Assembly: GCA_965217605.1 (NCBI GenBank)
Contig: CBDCJB010000012.1
Coordinates: forward strand, 186,001 to 250,000
Source: JAYYZW01 sp965217605
GTDB lineage: Bacteria; Pseudomonadota; Gammaproteobacteria; Ga0077536
DNA: 64,000 nucleotides
Direction of reading: 5' to 3'
This document shows, in pieces, positions 25,132-33,505 of this stretch. Each line of letters starts with the position of its first letter. The stretch's first letter is position 1. Made by a program: the position numbers and the translations under genes. The notes beneath the pieces are model-generated. The model saw nothing but the letters and a program-made list of their open reading frames with translations, was not told where the DNA came from and searched no databases.

Positions 25132-25907
25132 GCGTGGCAGTCGATCTTCATTACGAGCGCATCGGCGATGGGCCGCCCGTCGTGGTATTGCATGGCTTGT
25201 TCGGCGCCGGCCGCAATTGGCTCACGGTCGCGCGCCGCCTGTCGGACCAGTATGGGTTCTACCTCGTCGATCTCCGTAACCACGGCCGCTCACCCCACAG
25301 CGACTCGATGACCTACGGTGACATGGTTGCGGACGTGCGGGCGCTGGTCGATAAACTCGCGCTGCGGGACTTCGTGCTGGTCGGCCACAGCATGGGTGGT
25401 AAAGCCGCAATGACGATGGCGCTCAACGATCCACGCGCTATCGCCCGCCTCGTCATCGTCGATATCGCGCCGGTGAGCTACCCGGACCGCTTCAACGATA
25501 TGATCGACGCGATGCTGGCGCTGAATATGGGCGGGATCAAACGCCGGAACGAAGCTGACCGCAAGCTTGCTGAGGCCATCCCGGAAGAGGCCGTACGGCT
25601 TTTTATTCTGCAAAACCTCGTCTTCGACAATGGCCGCGCTCGGTGGCGCGCGAACCTCTCAGCGTTGCACGCCCAGATGCATCATATCCTGGGCCCGCTG
25701 CCGGTGGCCGACGATGCGCGCTTCGACGGCACGACCTGGTTCATTCGCGGCGAGCTTTCCGATCGAATTACCGATGATCACATATTGATTCTCAATACTC
25801 TGTTCGGCGAATACCGCGTCGATACCGTTACGGGTGGCGGGCACTGGCCCCACGCGGAGGCGCCCGCGGCGTTTATGACACTCTTCAAACGCGCCCTCGC
25901 CAAGTAG
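25128..25907 (+). CDS. Alpha/beta fold hydrolase (YbfF-like esterase)
   Basis: A serine esterase/acyl-CoA thioesterase-like hydrolase of 257-259 residues. The start is TTG 25128, overlapping the NUDIX stop, or GTG 25134. Motifs are VVVLHGLFGAGRNW (oxyanion), VDLRNHGRSPHS, the nucleophile elbow VGHSMGGKAAM, and the C-terminal His in GGGHWPHAEAP. The HGLFG and NHGRSPHS strings are characteristic of the YbfF group. It precedes argG by 44 bases. Confidence 0.9.
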   Translation: MSVAVDLHYERIGDGPPVVVLHGLFGAGRNWLTVARRLSDQYGFYLVDLRNHGRSPHSDSMTYGDMVADVRALVDKLALRDFVLVGHSMGGKAAMTMALNDPRAIARLVIVDIAPVSYPDRFNDMIDAMLALNMGGIKRRNEADRKLAEAIPEEAVRLFILQNLVFDNGRARWRANLSALHAQMHHILGPLPVADDARFDGTTWFIRGELSDRITDDHILILNTLFGEYRVDTVTGGGHWPHAEAPAAFMTLFKRALAK

Positions 25908-25951
25908 TTGGACCTGGGGCACAATGCGCCTCCCTGAAGCCGTTTGCAGGC

Positions 25952-27175
25952 ATGTCGATGCCGAAATCGCAGGTTAAAAAAGTCGTTCTCGCCTATTCGG
26001 GCGGCCTCGACACGTCGGTCATCCTCAAATGGCTGGAGGAGGAATACGGCTGCGAGGTCGTGACCTTCACTGCGGATATCGGCCAGGGCGAAGAGCTGGA
26101 AACGGCGCGTGCAAAGGCAACGGAGCTGGGCGTCCGTGAAATCTACGTAGACGATCTCGTGGGAGAGTTTGCGAACGACTTCGTCTTCCCGATGTTTCGC
26201 GCCAACGCCATCTATGAAGGCGAGTATTTACTCGGCACGTCCATTGCACGGCCGTTGATCGCAAAGCGCCTGGTCGAGATCGCGCGTGAGACGGGCGCCG
26301 ACGCGATAGCGCACGGCGCCACCGGGAAGGGCAACGATCAAGTGCGCTTCGAGTTGGGCGCCTATGCACTCGAGCCCGGTATCAAGGTTATCGCGCCGTG
26401 GCGCGAATGGAATCTGACCTCACGCGAAAAACTGCTCGCCTACGCCGAGCAGCGCGGCATTCCGATCGAATACAAAACCGATGCAGGGTCGCCGTATTCT
26501 ATGGACGCCAACCTCTTGCACATCTCCTACGAGGGCGGTGTGCTCGAAGACCCCTGGGCGAACGCCGAAGAATCCATGTGGCGCTGGACGGCCGCGCCGG
26601 AGGACGCGCCCGATGTGCCGCGCACCGTTGAACTCGAATACGCGCGCGGCGATATCGTTGCGGTCGACGGTCAGCCCATGGCGCCCGCCGCCGTGCTCAG
26701 ACATCTGAACGCAATCGGTGGCGAGGCCGGTGTCGGACGACTCGACATCGTCGAAAACCGTTATGTCGGAATGAAGTCTCGCGGTTGTTACGAAACGCCC
26801 GGCGGAACGATCATGCTGAAGGCGCATCGCGCAATCGAGTCGTTGACCTTGGATCGGGAAGTTGCGCACCTCAAGGATGAATTCATGCCCCGCTACGCCG
26901 AATTGATCTACAACGGCTATTGGTGGAGCCCCGAGCGCGAACTCCTGCAATCGATGATCGACGGTTCACAAACGCGGGTTAACGGTACCGTGCGCCTGCG
27001 CCTATACAAGGGCAACGTCGTTGTCGAAGGACGACGATCCGATTACGACAGCTTATTCGATGGGTCGCTCGCGACTTTTGAGGACGACGCCGGCGCCTAC
27101 GATCAAGGCGATGCTGAAGGCTTCATCAAGCTCAACGCCCTGCGCCTGAGAGTGGGTTCGAAAAGAAAAACTTGA
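25952..27175 (+). CDS. argG: Argininosuccinate synthase
   Basis: Joins citrulline and aspartate with ATP in arginine synthesis. The 407-residue protein has the PP-loop AYSGGLDTS near the start, followed by ADIGQGEELETAR. GATGKGNDQVRFELG and the C-terminal YVGMKSRGCYETPGGTIM match the short bacterial ArgG type. Start ATG 25952 gives MSMPKSQVKKVVLAYSGG; a second ATG two codons later is possible. No other arginine genes are adjacent. Confidence 0.97.
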   Translation: MSMPKSQVKKVVLAYSGGLDTSVILKWLEEEYGCEVVTFTADIGQGEELETARAKATELGVREIYVDDLVGEFANDFVFPMFRANAIYEGEYLLGTSIARPLIAKRLVEIARETGADAIAHGATGKGNDQVRFELGAYALEPGIKVIAPWREWNLTSREKLLAYAEQRGIPIEYKTDAGSPYSMDANLLHISYEGGVLEDPWANAEESMWRWTAAPEDAPDVPRTVELEYARGDIVAVDGQPMAPAAVLRHLNAIGGEAGVGRLDIVENRYVGMKSRGCYETPGGTIMLKAHRAIESLTLDREVAHLKDEFMPRYAELIYNGYWWSPERELLQSMIDGSQTRVNGTVRLRLYKGNVVVEGRRSDYDSLFDGSLATFEDDAGAYDQGDAEGFIKLNALRLRVGSKRKT

Positions 27176-27248
27176 TCGCGGTGGTCGTACGCCCAGACCT
27201 TCGGGCGTGACCTACATCACATTCCGAAACAGTCTGCGCGCGCTTTCG

Positions 27249-27266
27249 TGACCGATGTCACGGTCA
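27249..27266. promoter_or_regulatory. Palindrome TGACCG-N6-CGGTCA
   Basis: A perfect 6-bp inverted repeat in the 246-base gap between argG and the GGDEF gene, 12 bases before a CRP-like site. It could be an operator; no regulator is identified. Confidence 0.35.
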
Positions 27267-27278
27267 GCACTATACGCC

Positions 27279-27294
27279 TGTGATGTCGATCACG
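27279..27294. promoter_or_regulatory. CRP/FNR-like site TGTGA-N6-TCACG
   Basis: Matches the CRP consensus TGTGA-N6-TCACA at nine of ten positions, about 130 bases before the GGDEF start. It may control that gene. Prediction from pattern only. Confidence 0.4.
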
Positions 27295-27421
27295 ACGCGT
27301 TGTCCAATTTATATCAATAATTCGTATTGAAGGTGTCGTGCCCACCGCCGTGTCGATCATGTCTTTAGCCGATCGCTTACAGCAGCAGACGCCATGAAAA
27401 ATGACTAGTAATTAGAGCACC

Positions 27422-29842
27422 ATGGACGATCATAGCCCAACGACCACGCCGCATGCGACGACGACCGCGGCGTTCGCACGTCCGGATACTCCCCGAGATC
27501 ATTACGCGGCCGGCCAATACGCGAACGCGCTCAGCCGTTGCTGGGTGATTGCAAACCTGCTCGCAGTTGCCGGCGTCAGCGCGGTATTTTGGGAACGCGC
27601 GCCGGCAGTGATGCTGATCGGATGGTCGGCCTTTACGGCGCTGAACGCGCTGCTCCATCTCGCCAGCCGCGCCGGACGGTTGATCGGTCATGCTGCGGCT
27701 CAAAGTGTCGCCTTCAATGTCGGTCTGGCAGCCGTCTTCGGTCTGTCCTGGGGCGCCGGGGTGGCGGCGCTGCTGCCGATCGCCGATCCCATACAGGCTG
27801 GCGTGTTGCTCGCTGCGGCGTTCGGCATTGCGACCATCGCGATACCGGTATTTGCCGAAACACGTTTCGCATACCTGTTTTTTGCCGTGACCCCTGCCCT
27901 TTTGGCCGGTGTCGGGGTTGTGAGTGATGACCGGTTTATCGTGGCGGTCTATTGGATCGTAATCGCGGGAGCGACATTGCTCATCACGGCCTCCGCCTAT
28001 TACCGCTCGATCGAAAAGCTGCGTGAGGTCGTCCAACGTTTGCTGCGCATGAATGATTTCAATGCGGACAATAGGGCCACACATCGGTATGTAGACGCCG
28101 ATCTGACCAGCCTCGCCGACAAGAAACTCGATGCACTTAACGAGGCCTTCGCGGTCCACGAGCGCAATCGCCGTATCTTACGCGCGCTCGGCGATGCGGT
28201 CGTTACGACCGACAAGGTCGGTGACATCGACTACGTCAATCCAATCGCCGAAGTGCTGCTTGGGTGGCCACACAAAGAACTCGAGGATCGATCGATCGAC
28301 GATTGCATGCGGATCGTATTCCCGCCGGCTCAGCGCAATCACACGAGCGAGATCTTCGATCAATGCCGTTTGACACGGCGCACGCAAAGCAGCAGCGACA
28401 ACGCGCAGTTAGTCCGCCGCGACGGTGTTGTCTACGGTATCGATTACATCGTTACGCCGATCAAAGACGAGCGAGGCGAATTCTCGGGCGCGGCCTTTGT
28501 CCTGCGCGATGTCACCGAGAAGCGTCACCGCGCCGAAACCATTGAGTGGCAAGCCACACACGACCCTCTCACCGGCACGATCAACCGTACGGAATTCGAA
28601 ATCCGATTGAAAAAGCTCGTGAGGCGTGCGCACGACGATGGCGGCAACGTACACAGCCTTCTGTTTATCGATATCGATAAGTTCAAGTTCGTCAACGACA
28701 GTTTCGGTCATGCTGCGGGCGATTCCGCGCTCAAGGGTCTGGCGAACATACTGAGAACTCGCATTCGAGGCGCGGATACGCTCGCGCGTGTCGGCGGCGA
28801 TGAATTTACGGCCCTGCTCTACAGCTGTTCGATCGAAAAAGCGCGGCTTATTGCCGAAGGCCTGCGCAGCGAAGTCGAGAAGCACGAATTCATCTGGCAA
28901 TCCATCGAGCTACCGGTCTCGATCAGTATCGGCATCGTCGAGATCAACAAGGAGTGTAAGAGTACGGCGGAAATCATCCGGGCCGCTGACTCGGCCTGCT
29001 ACACGGCAAAGAAATTCGGGCGAAATCGCGTTTATCTGTTCGAGCGCGACCGTACCGCTCATACAAAACAAGCACGCGTATTCGATTTCGTGAAGGATAT
29101 TCAGACCGCGATCCACGGTAACCGGCTCGAGTTGTTTTACCAACCCTTGTGCGCGATGGCGGTTGCCCAACCTTCAAATGTTTGTGAACTCAGCGTCGGT
29201 ATTCGCAACAGTCAGGGCAAATTCATCCCGCGCACGGAATTGATTGATCTCGCGCGCCGCTATCAGCTGACTGAGGAAATCGATCGCTGGGTGGTAAAAG
29301 CCGCTATTGACGCGCTGCGCCTCAATCACCCGACGCTGTGCGACACGGAGCTCGTGTTGATGCCCCTCTCCCAACAATCTCTGTCCGACGATCGGCTGCT
29401 GGATTACATCCTCCACACCGTCGAGGAATACAAAGCTTACGGAGACCGTCTCGGCTTCATCATCGACGAGCCCGGCCTCACCGGGCATCAGGAATACGTC
29501 CGCTATTTCGTGACCTCGCTCAAGCAGTATGCCTGTCGATTCATGGTCAGCGACATGGGCTTCGGCAGCGAATCGATCGATCTGATCAAATCCTTGCAAA
29601 CCGACTTTCTGGGGATCCGCGGATCCCTCGTGCAAAACATGCTCTATAGCTCGGTCGACTATGAAGTCGTACTGGGTTTGAGCCGGATCGCGCGCAGTCT
29701 CGGGATCGAAACCGTCGCCGAGAATGCAGATACCGAATCGATGCGCGATGCGCTCTCAAAAATGGGCGTCGACTACGCCAAGGGCCAGATCAACGAAGAA
29801 CCGCGGCGGGTTTCGATTTATAGCGAAGCGCAGTGGATATGA
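27422..29842 (+). CDS. Membrane PAS-GGDEF protein with degenerate EAL domain
   Basis: An 806-residue cyclic-di-GMP signalling protein. Five to six membrane helices (residues 40-195) form a sensor. A PAS domain (about 245-370, LRALGDAVVTTDKVGDIDYV) follows, then a GGDEF domain with intact ARVGGDEF and an RGAD I-site five residues before it, so diguanylate cyclase activity with product inhibition is expected. The C-terminal EAL-like domain keeps ELFYQPL, but the EAL motif is CELSVGIRN, the DDFGTG loop is SDMGFGSES and the late Glu motif is ETVAENADT. Phosphodiesterase activity is therefore improbable. Start ATG 27422 has only a weak binding site. Confidence 0.9.
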   Translation: MDDHSPTTTPHATTTAAFARPDTPRDHYAAGQYANALSRCWVIANLLAVAGVSAVFWERAPAVMLIGWSAFTALNALLHLASRAGRLIGHAAAQSVAFNVGLAAVFGLSWGAGVAALLPIADPIQAGVLLAAAFGIATIAIPVFAETRFAYLFFAVTPALLAGVGVVSDDRFIVAVYWIVIAGATLLITASAYYRSIEKLREVVQRLLRMNDFNADNRATHRYVDADLTSLADKKLDALNEAFAVHERNRRILRALGDAVVTTDKVGDIDYVNPIAEVLLGWPHKELEDRSIDDCMRIVFPPAQRNHTSEIFDQCRLTRRTQSSSDNAQLVRRDGVVYGIDYIVTPIKDERGEFSGAAFVLRDVTEKRHRAETIEWQATHDPLTGTINRTEFEIRLKKLVRRAHDDGGNVHSLLFIDIDKFKFVNDSFGHAAGDSALKGLANILRTRIRGADTLARVGGDEFTALLYSCSIEKARLIAEGLRSEVEKHEFIWQSIELPVSISIGIVEINKECKSTAEIIRAADSACYTAKKFGRNRVYLFERDRTAHTKQARVFDFVKDIQTAIHGNRLELFYQPLCAMAVAQPSNVCELSVGIRNSQGKFIPRTELIDLARRYQLTEEIDRWVVKAAIDALRLNHPTLCDTELVLMPLSQQSLSDDRLLDYILHTVEEYKAYGDRLGFIIDEPGLTGHQEYVRYFVTSLKQYACRFMVSDMGFGSESIDLIKSLQTDFLGIRGSLVQNMLYSSVDYEVVLGLSRIARSLGIETVAENADTESMRDALSKMGVDYAKGQINEEPRRVSIYSEAQWI

Positions 29843-29856
29843 TCCTGCGCCTTTCG

Positions 29857-29868
29857 CCCGCATGCGGG
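29857..29868. terminator. CCCGCATGCGGG palindrome between convergent genes
   Basis: A 12-bp perfect palindrome in the 33-base gap between the GGDEF gene and the antiporter gene, which converge here. It could act as a two-way terminator, but no T tract follows on either side. Confidence 0.3.
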
Positions 29869-29875
29869 TGATTGC

Positions 29876-31063
29876 CTACCGCGTTAATCCGCGCGCCATC
29901 AACGGGTGAACCGCGAGCGTAAAGATCACCACCCCGTACACCATCGACTGCACCGTATACCAGGCATCGAATTCGAGCGGCAAAGACAAACCCAGGGCCA
30001 ACACGATGGCGCCCCGGACCCCGCCGACCATCAGATGCGCACGCTCGCCAAGCGAGAATTCACCGCCCCGTTTGACGATATTTGCGAGCGTCAATCCCCC
30101 GCTGACGACGAAGAGGCGTGAGATGGTCACGGCGCCGATCGCGATCAGCATCGCCAGCCATTGATCGCGAAACATAAAGGTCGTCACAGTCGCTCCGGCC
30201 AGCACGAACAAGATTACCCGCGCACTCCATCCCACGGCGTCGACCGTAGCGCGCTCGGCTTCATTCCCCCAACCGCGTCCCGACGTCATCAGCAGGGTCG
30301 CGACGAGCACGGCCACGGCACCGGATCCCATCACGATGTAGCGGCTCACGATAAACGCCGCGAAAGCGATCGATGCCGCCGTAAGCGCCCGGACCATACC
30401 TGCACGGACCACGCGACAGATCGTCCGTCCGAGCAGCCCCGCCAAAGCTCCGACGAGCATACCGCCGCCGGCGGACCAGAGCAAAAGGCCGCCGGTCGAG
30501 GCATAGCCGATGTCCTCGCTGTTCATCAACGCCGCATTGACGAACACCGCGAAGACCGTGACGGCGACTACGTCACTGAAAACGCTTTCACCATTGAGGA
30601 GTGTGTTGCATCGCGTAAACCGCGGATCGCCGCCGGACGCCTCGATGATCTCTCCCGGATCGATCGCCGCGAGTACCGCAGCGGCGAGCAAGGCAGCTAT
30701 CACGGGGAACCCGGTGGGATGATCGATCCCGACGTAGATCAACATCGCCGTCATCGCTCCACAGGCGATGAGTACCGGCACCGCCATCATTAAAATCGCG
30801 CGCCATTCCCGCATGAGCGCGACGCGGTTGACCCGCGACGACGTTTCGAAGATCAAAAGCGGGATCAATATGTAAAAAACGAGTTCGTGAAAGTGATACC
30901 AGCGCAGACGTGTATCGAAACCCAAGCCGACGATCGCTTCCGAGGCGAGGAATCCCGCCAGCAGCAAAAGCAGATTGAATGGCAAACGATAGCGCGCGGC
31001 CAGCGATTCCAACAGCGCGCCGACGATCAATGCCGCCGCTACGAATAATCCGATATCGGCCAT
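29876..31063 (-). CDS. Cation/proton antiporter (NhaP/CPA1-type)
   Basis: A 395-residue membrane protein with about 12 helices and no C-terminal regulatory domain. Marks include LPLLLLLAG-like helix 2 (RLPFNLLLLLAGFLASEA), ETSSRVN after PLLIF, a helix with AAVLAAIDPGEIIEASGG around the transport Asp, and LMVGGVRGAIVLALGLSLP, the conserved GGxRGA found in NhaP-like Na+/H+ exchangers. ATG 31063 is preferred to TTG 31069. It is last in a minus-strand run beginning at the FMN protein and may share its transcript, although a REP repeat lies upstream. Confidence 0.88.
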   Translation of the reverse strand: MADIGLFVAAALIVGALLESLAARYRLPFNLLLLLAGFLASEAIVGLGFDTRLRWYHFHELVFYILIPLLIFETSSRVNRVALMREWRAILMMAVPVLIACGAMTAMLIYVGIDHPTGFPVIAALLAAAVLAAIDPGEIIEASGGDPRFTRCNTLLNGESVFSDVVAVTVFAVFVNAALMNSEDIGYASTGGLLLWSAGGGMLVGALAGLLGRTICRVVRAGMVRALTAASIAFAAFIVSRYIVMGSGAVAVLVATLLMTSGRGWGNEAERATVDAVGWSARVILFVLAGATVTTFMFRDQWLAMLIAIGAVTISRLFVVSGGLTLANIVKRGGEFSLGERAHLMVGGVRGAIVLALGLSLPLEFDAWYTVQSMVYGVVIFTLAVHPLMARGLTR

Positions 31064-31080
31064 TGCCAAATTCGGCTGTC

Positions 31081-31112
31081 GTAGCCCGGATGGAGCGTAG
31101 CGGAATCCGGGG
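31081..31112. repeat. REP-like repeat 2
   Basis: GTAGCCCGGATGGAGCGTAG and the rest of the element (reverse orientation), between the DoxX and antiporter genes. Confidence 0.85.
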
Positions 31113-31120
31113 TCAATAAA

Positions 31121-31771
31121 TCAATCGGCTGCCGGTACGCGATATTTGCGCGCGATCCAGTAATCCACGCTGAAATAGCGGCCGCCGCCGACGAAGAATA
31201 ACGCCATCAACATGATGAAGTAAGTTGCAGCCCACTCGATACCGTTGTTTGAGGATACCAGGCCGCCGTGTTCGGTGAGCCAGTCGTAATTACCGTGTTC
31301 CTTGAGTATCGATTTGGAACGATTCAACCGCTCAATGGCGGCTTCCGCGTTTTCCGAGGCATGAGGGCTTTTGAGATCGTGCACGGCCTGCCAGCCATGG
31401 TCCCAGTGCACCGTCGTCATCGCGACGATCATCGTGAACATCATCGGAATGCAGATCCAGCGGACGGCTAAGCCGAGCGCGAGTGCGATCGCGCCCAGGT
31501 ATTCGGCCGCCCATGCCAATATCGCCATCAGCATCGGCGCGGGTAGCCCAAGGCCCCAATCGGGATTACCGAACCAATTGGCGATGTCCTTCAGCCCTTC
31601 GAGCGGATTCAAGGTTCCGCCTTCGGCACGCGGATTCCATTTATTTTGCCCTGCGAAGAAAAATACCGGAACCAAATAGATCCTCAGCAGTACAGGAGCG
31701 ATGAAGTCGATTAAGCGAACGTGATCGAGGAGGCCCTGCGCTTTGTTGAGAAGTTTTACGATCGCACCCAT
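31121..31771 (-). CDS. DoxX family membrane protein (candidate HvfD)
   Basis: A 216-residue protein with four membrane helices in the DoxX arrangement: APVLLRIYLVPVFFFAGQNK, then APMLMAILAWAAEYLGAIAL, WICIPMMFTMIVAMTTVHW, and a C-terminal ATYFIMLMALFFVGGG. A long hydrophilic insertion (about 125-170, with DHGWQAVHDLKSPHASENAE) separates helices three and four. DoxX proteins are the usual fourth gene (hvfD/bufD-like) of MNIO RiPP loci, and the hvfABC genes lie 3.3 kb upstream on the same strand. A direct link is plausible but interrupted by two enzyme genes. Confidence 0.87.
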   Translation of the reverse strand: MGAIVKLLNKAQGLLDHVRLIDFIAPVLLRIYLVPVFFFAGQNKWNPRAEGGTLNPLEGLKDIANWFGNPDWGLGLPAPMLMAILAWAAEYLGAIALALGLAVRWICIPMMFTMIVAMTTVHWDHGWQAVHDLKSPHASENAEAAIERLNRSKSILKEHGNYDWLTEHGGLVSSNNGIEWAATYFIMLMALFFVGGGRYFSVDYWIARKYRVPAAD

Positions 31772-31840
31772 GTTGTTCTCCCCAGTTGTTTCAATTCGCC
31801 CGCAAGCGGGCTCCTACGGAGGCGATGTTGAAGCGTTGCG

Positions 31841-33505
31841 TCAGCTGACCGCCGCGCTCGGTTGCACCAACTCGCCGAGCCGTTGGTTCAGCAGCATGTT
31901 TTCGCGATAGTCGACCGGCGCTACGACCAGACTCGGGCCCGCCTCGGTCAGCGCCTGCTCCATGACGCCGGCGAAATCCGCGCTGCGTTCCACGCGGTGG
32001 CCGTTCCAACCAAAGGCACGTGCGAGGCCGAGCCATTCGGGATTACCGAACGCAAGATCGGTATGTTTACCGAACTGCGTCTCCTGTTTCCAGGCGATCA
32101 AACCGTAAGCGCCGTCCTCCCACACCAACACGACGATATTCGAGCCCAACCGCCGCGCTGTTTCCATTTCCTGCACGTTCATCATGAAGCCGGCGTCGCC
32201 CGCAAGACCGACCACGCGTCGATCCGGATGCACCAGATTCGCTGCAATTGCGCCCGGCAACGCGAAGCCCATGGAACAGAATCCGTTGGGGATGAGGCAG
32301 GTATTCGGCTCGTGGCAATGATAGTGGCGGGCGATCCACATTTTATGCGCACCGACGTCAGACAACAGGATGTCGTTCGGCCCGAGTACCGCCCGTAAAT
32401 CGTAAAGCATCTTCTGTGGGCGGATGGACGTTTCCGTATCGTCGTCGGCGTGTTGTGCCAATTCCTCGCCCATACGCTCGCGGATATCCGCCTGGTGACT
32501 AAAGTCGTATTGCGGCAGCGCGTCTTGCTGGACGCGTTCGTTCAACATCCACAAGGTGTGCGCCAGATCGCCGACGAGTTCGACATTGGGATTGTAGTAG
32601 CGATCGATCTCCGCCGGCAGAAAATCCGCGTGGATGATCGACTTGTCGGCCTTTGGATTCCACAGGTGCGGATGGTATTCCACCATGTCGAAACCCAGGG
32701 TTATGACGAGGTCCGCGCTATCGACCGCGAGCGTCGGTAGGTCTTTCGCGCCGAGGCCAATGGTATACAGGCAATAAGGTGCGTCGACATCTACGGCGCC
32801 CTTGGCCATGAACGTCGATAAAACGCCGATCCCGGTGGCTTCGCAAAACGACCGTAATTGTTTCGACGCGCGCTTACGGATGGTGCCGTTGCCGGCGATG
32901 ATCACCGGATTCTTCGCCTCGCGCAGCATCTCGAACGCCCGGTCGACGATTTTGTCATCGGGCCCCGGACGGCGGAATCGTTTGCGCTGCAATGGCCGCT
33001 GCTCGGTGTCGTGCTTGGCGACGTCCTCCGGCAGTTCGATGAGCACAGCGCCGGGTTTCTCCGTCAAGGCCACGCGAACCGCTTTGCGTACGATCTCGGG
33101 GATGGTGTTGGCGTTGGCGATCGTTGCCGCCCACTTGGTGACCGGCTTGAACATCTCCACGACATCCATGATCTGATGCGATTCCTTGTGCAGGCGCTCG
33201 GTCGAGCCCTGCCCCGTCAAGACCAGCAGCGGCGCGCGATCCATATTGCCGTCGGCGACGCCGGTCACGAGATTGGTCGCGCCGGGGCCAAGCGTGCCGA
33301 GGCAGCCCGAAACCCTACCGGTCAGGCGACCGTAGACCTCGGACATGAAGGCCGCCCCCTGCTCGTGACGGGTCAGTACGAAGCGGATGCGCTTGGACTC
33401 TTCGAGCGACATCATGAAATCGGCGTTTTCCTCGCCGGGCACGCCGAAGATGTACTCGATGCCTTCCTCCTCGAGACACTTGACCAGCAGATCCGAAGCC
33501 TTCAT
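31841..33505 (-). CDS. Acetolactate synthase-like thiamine-diphosphate enzyme
   Basis: A 554-residue TPP enzyme of the catabolic acetolactate synthase/benzoylformate-decarboxylase superfamily. FGVPGEENADFM and the catalytic Glu in VLTRHEQGAAFMSEVYGR are at the N-terminus. A middle NAD/FAD-like domain (KNPVIIAGNGTIRKRASK) and a C-terminal TPP-binding GDAGFMMNVQEMETARRLG follow. No regulatory small subunit is present, which fits the AlsS type. Its ATG overlaps the stop of the FMN protein gene (ATGA), so the two are translationally coupled. That pairing is unusual and suggests a joint pathway (inference). Confidence 0.9.
   Translation of the reverse strand: MKASDLLVKCLEEEGIEYIFGVPGEENADFMMSLEESKRIRFVLTRHEQGAAFMSEVYGRLTGRVSGCLGTLGPGATNLVTGVADGNMDRAPLLVLTGQGSTERLHKESHQIMDVVEMFKPVTKWAATIANANTIPEIVRKAVRVALTEKPGAVLIELPEDVAKHDTEQRPLQRKRFRRPGPDDKIVDRAFEMLREAKNPVIIAGNGTIRKRASKQLRSFCEATGIGVLSTFMAKGAVDVDAPYCLYTIGLGAKDLPTLAVDSADLVITLGFDMVEYHPHLWNPKADKSIIHADFLPAEIDRYYNPNVELVGDLAHTLWMLNERVQQDALPQYDFSHQADIRERMGEELAQHADDDTETSIRPQKMLYDLRAVLGPNDILLSDVGAHKMWIARHYHCHEPNTCLIPNGFCSMGFALPGAIAANLVHPDRRVVGLAGDAGFMMNVQEMETARRLGSNIVVLVWEDGAYGLIAWKQETQFGKHTDLAFGNPEWLGLARAFGWNGHRVERSADFAGVMEQALTEAGPSLVVAPVDYRENMLLNQRLGELVQPSAAVS

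Noticed and set aside
27189..27208. Hairpin ACGCCC-GGGCGT after argG as a terminator
   Set aside because: Only a six-base stem with an eight-base loop and no T tract. Too weak to list.
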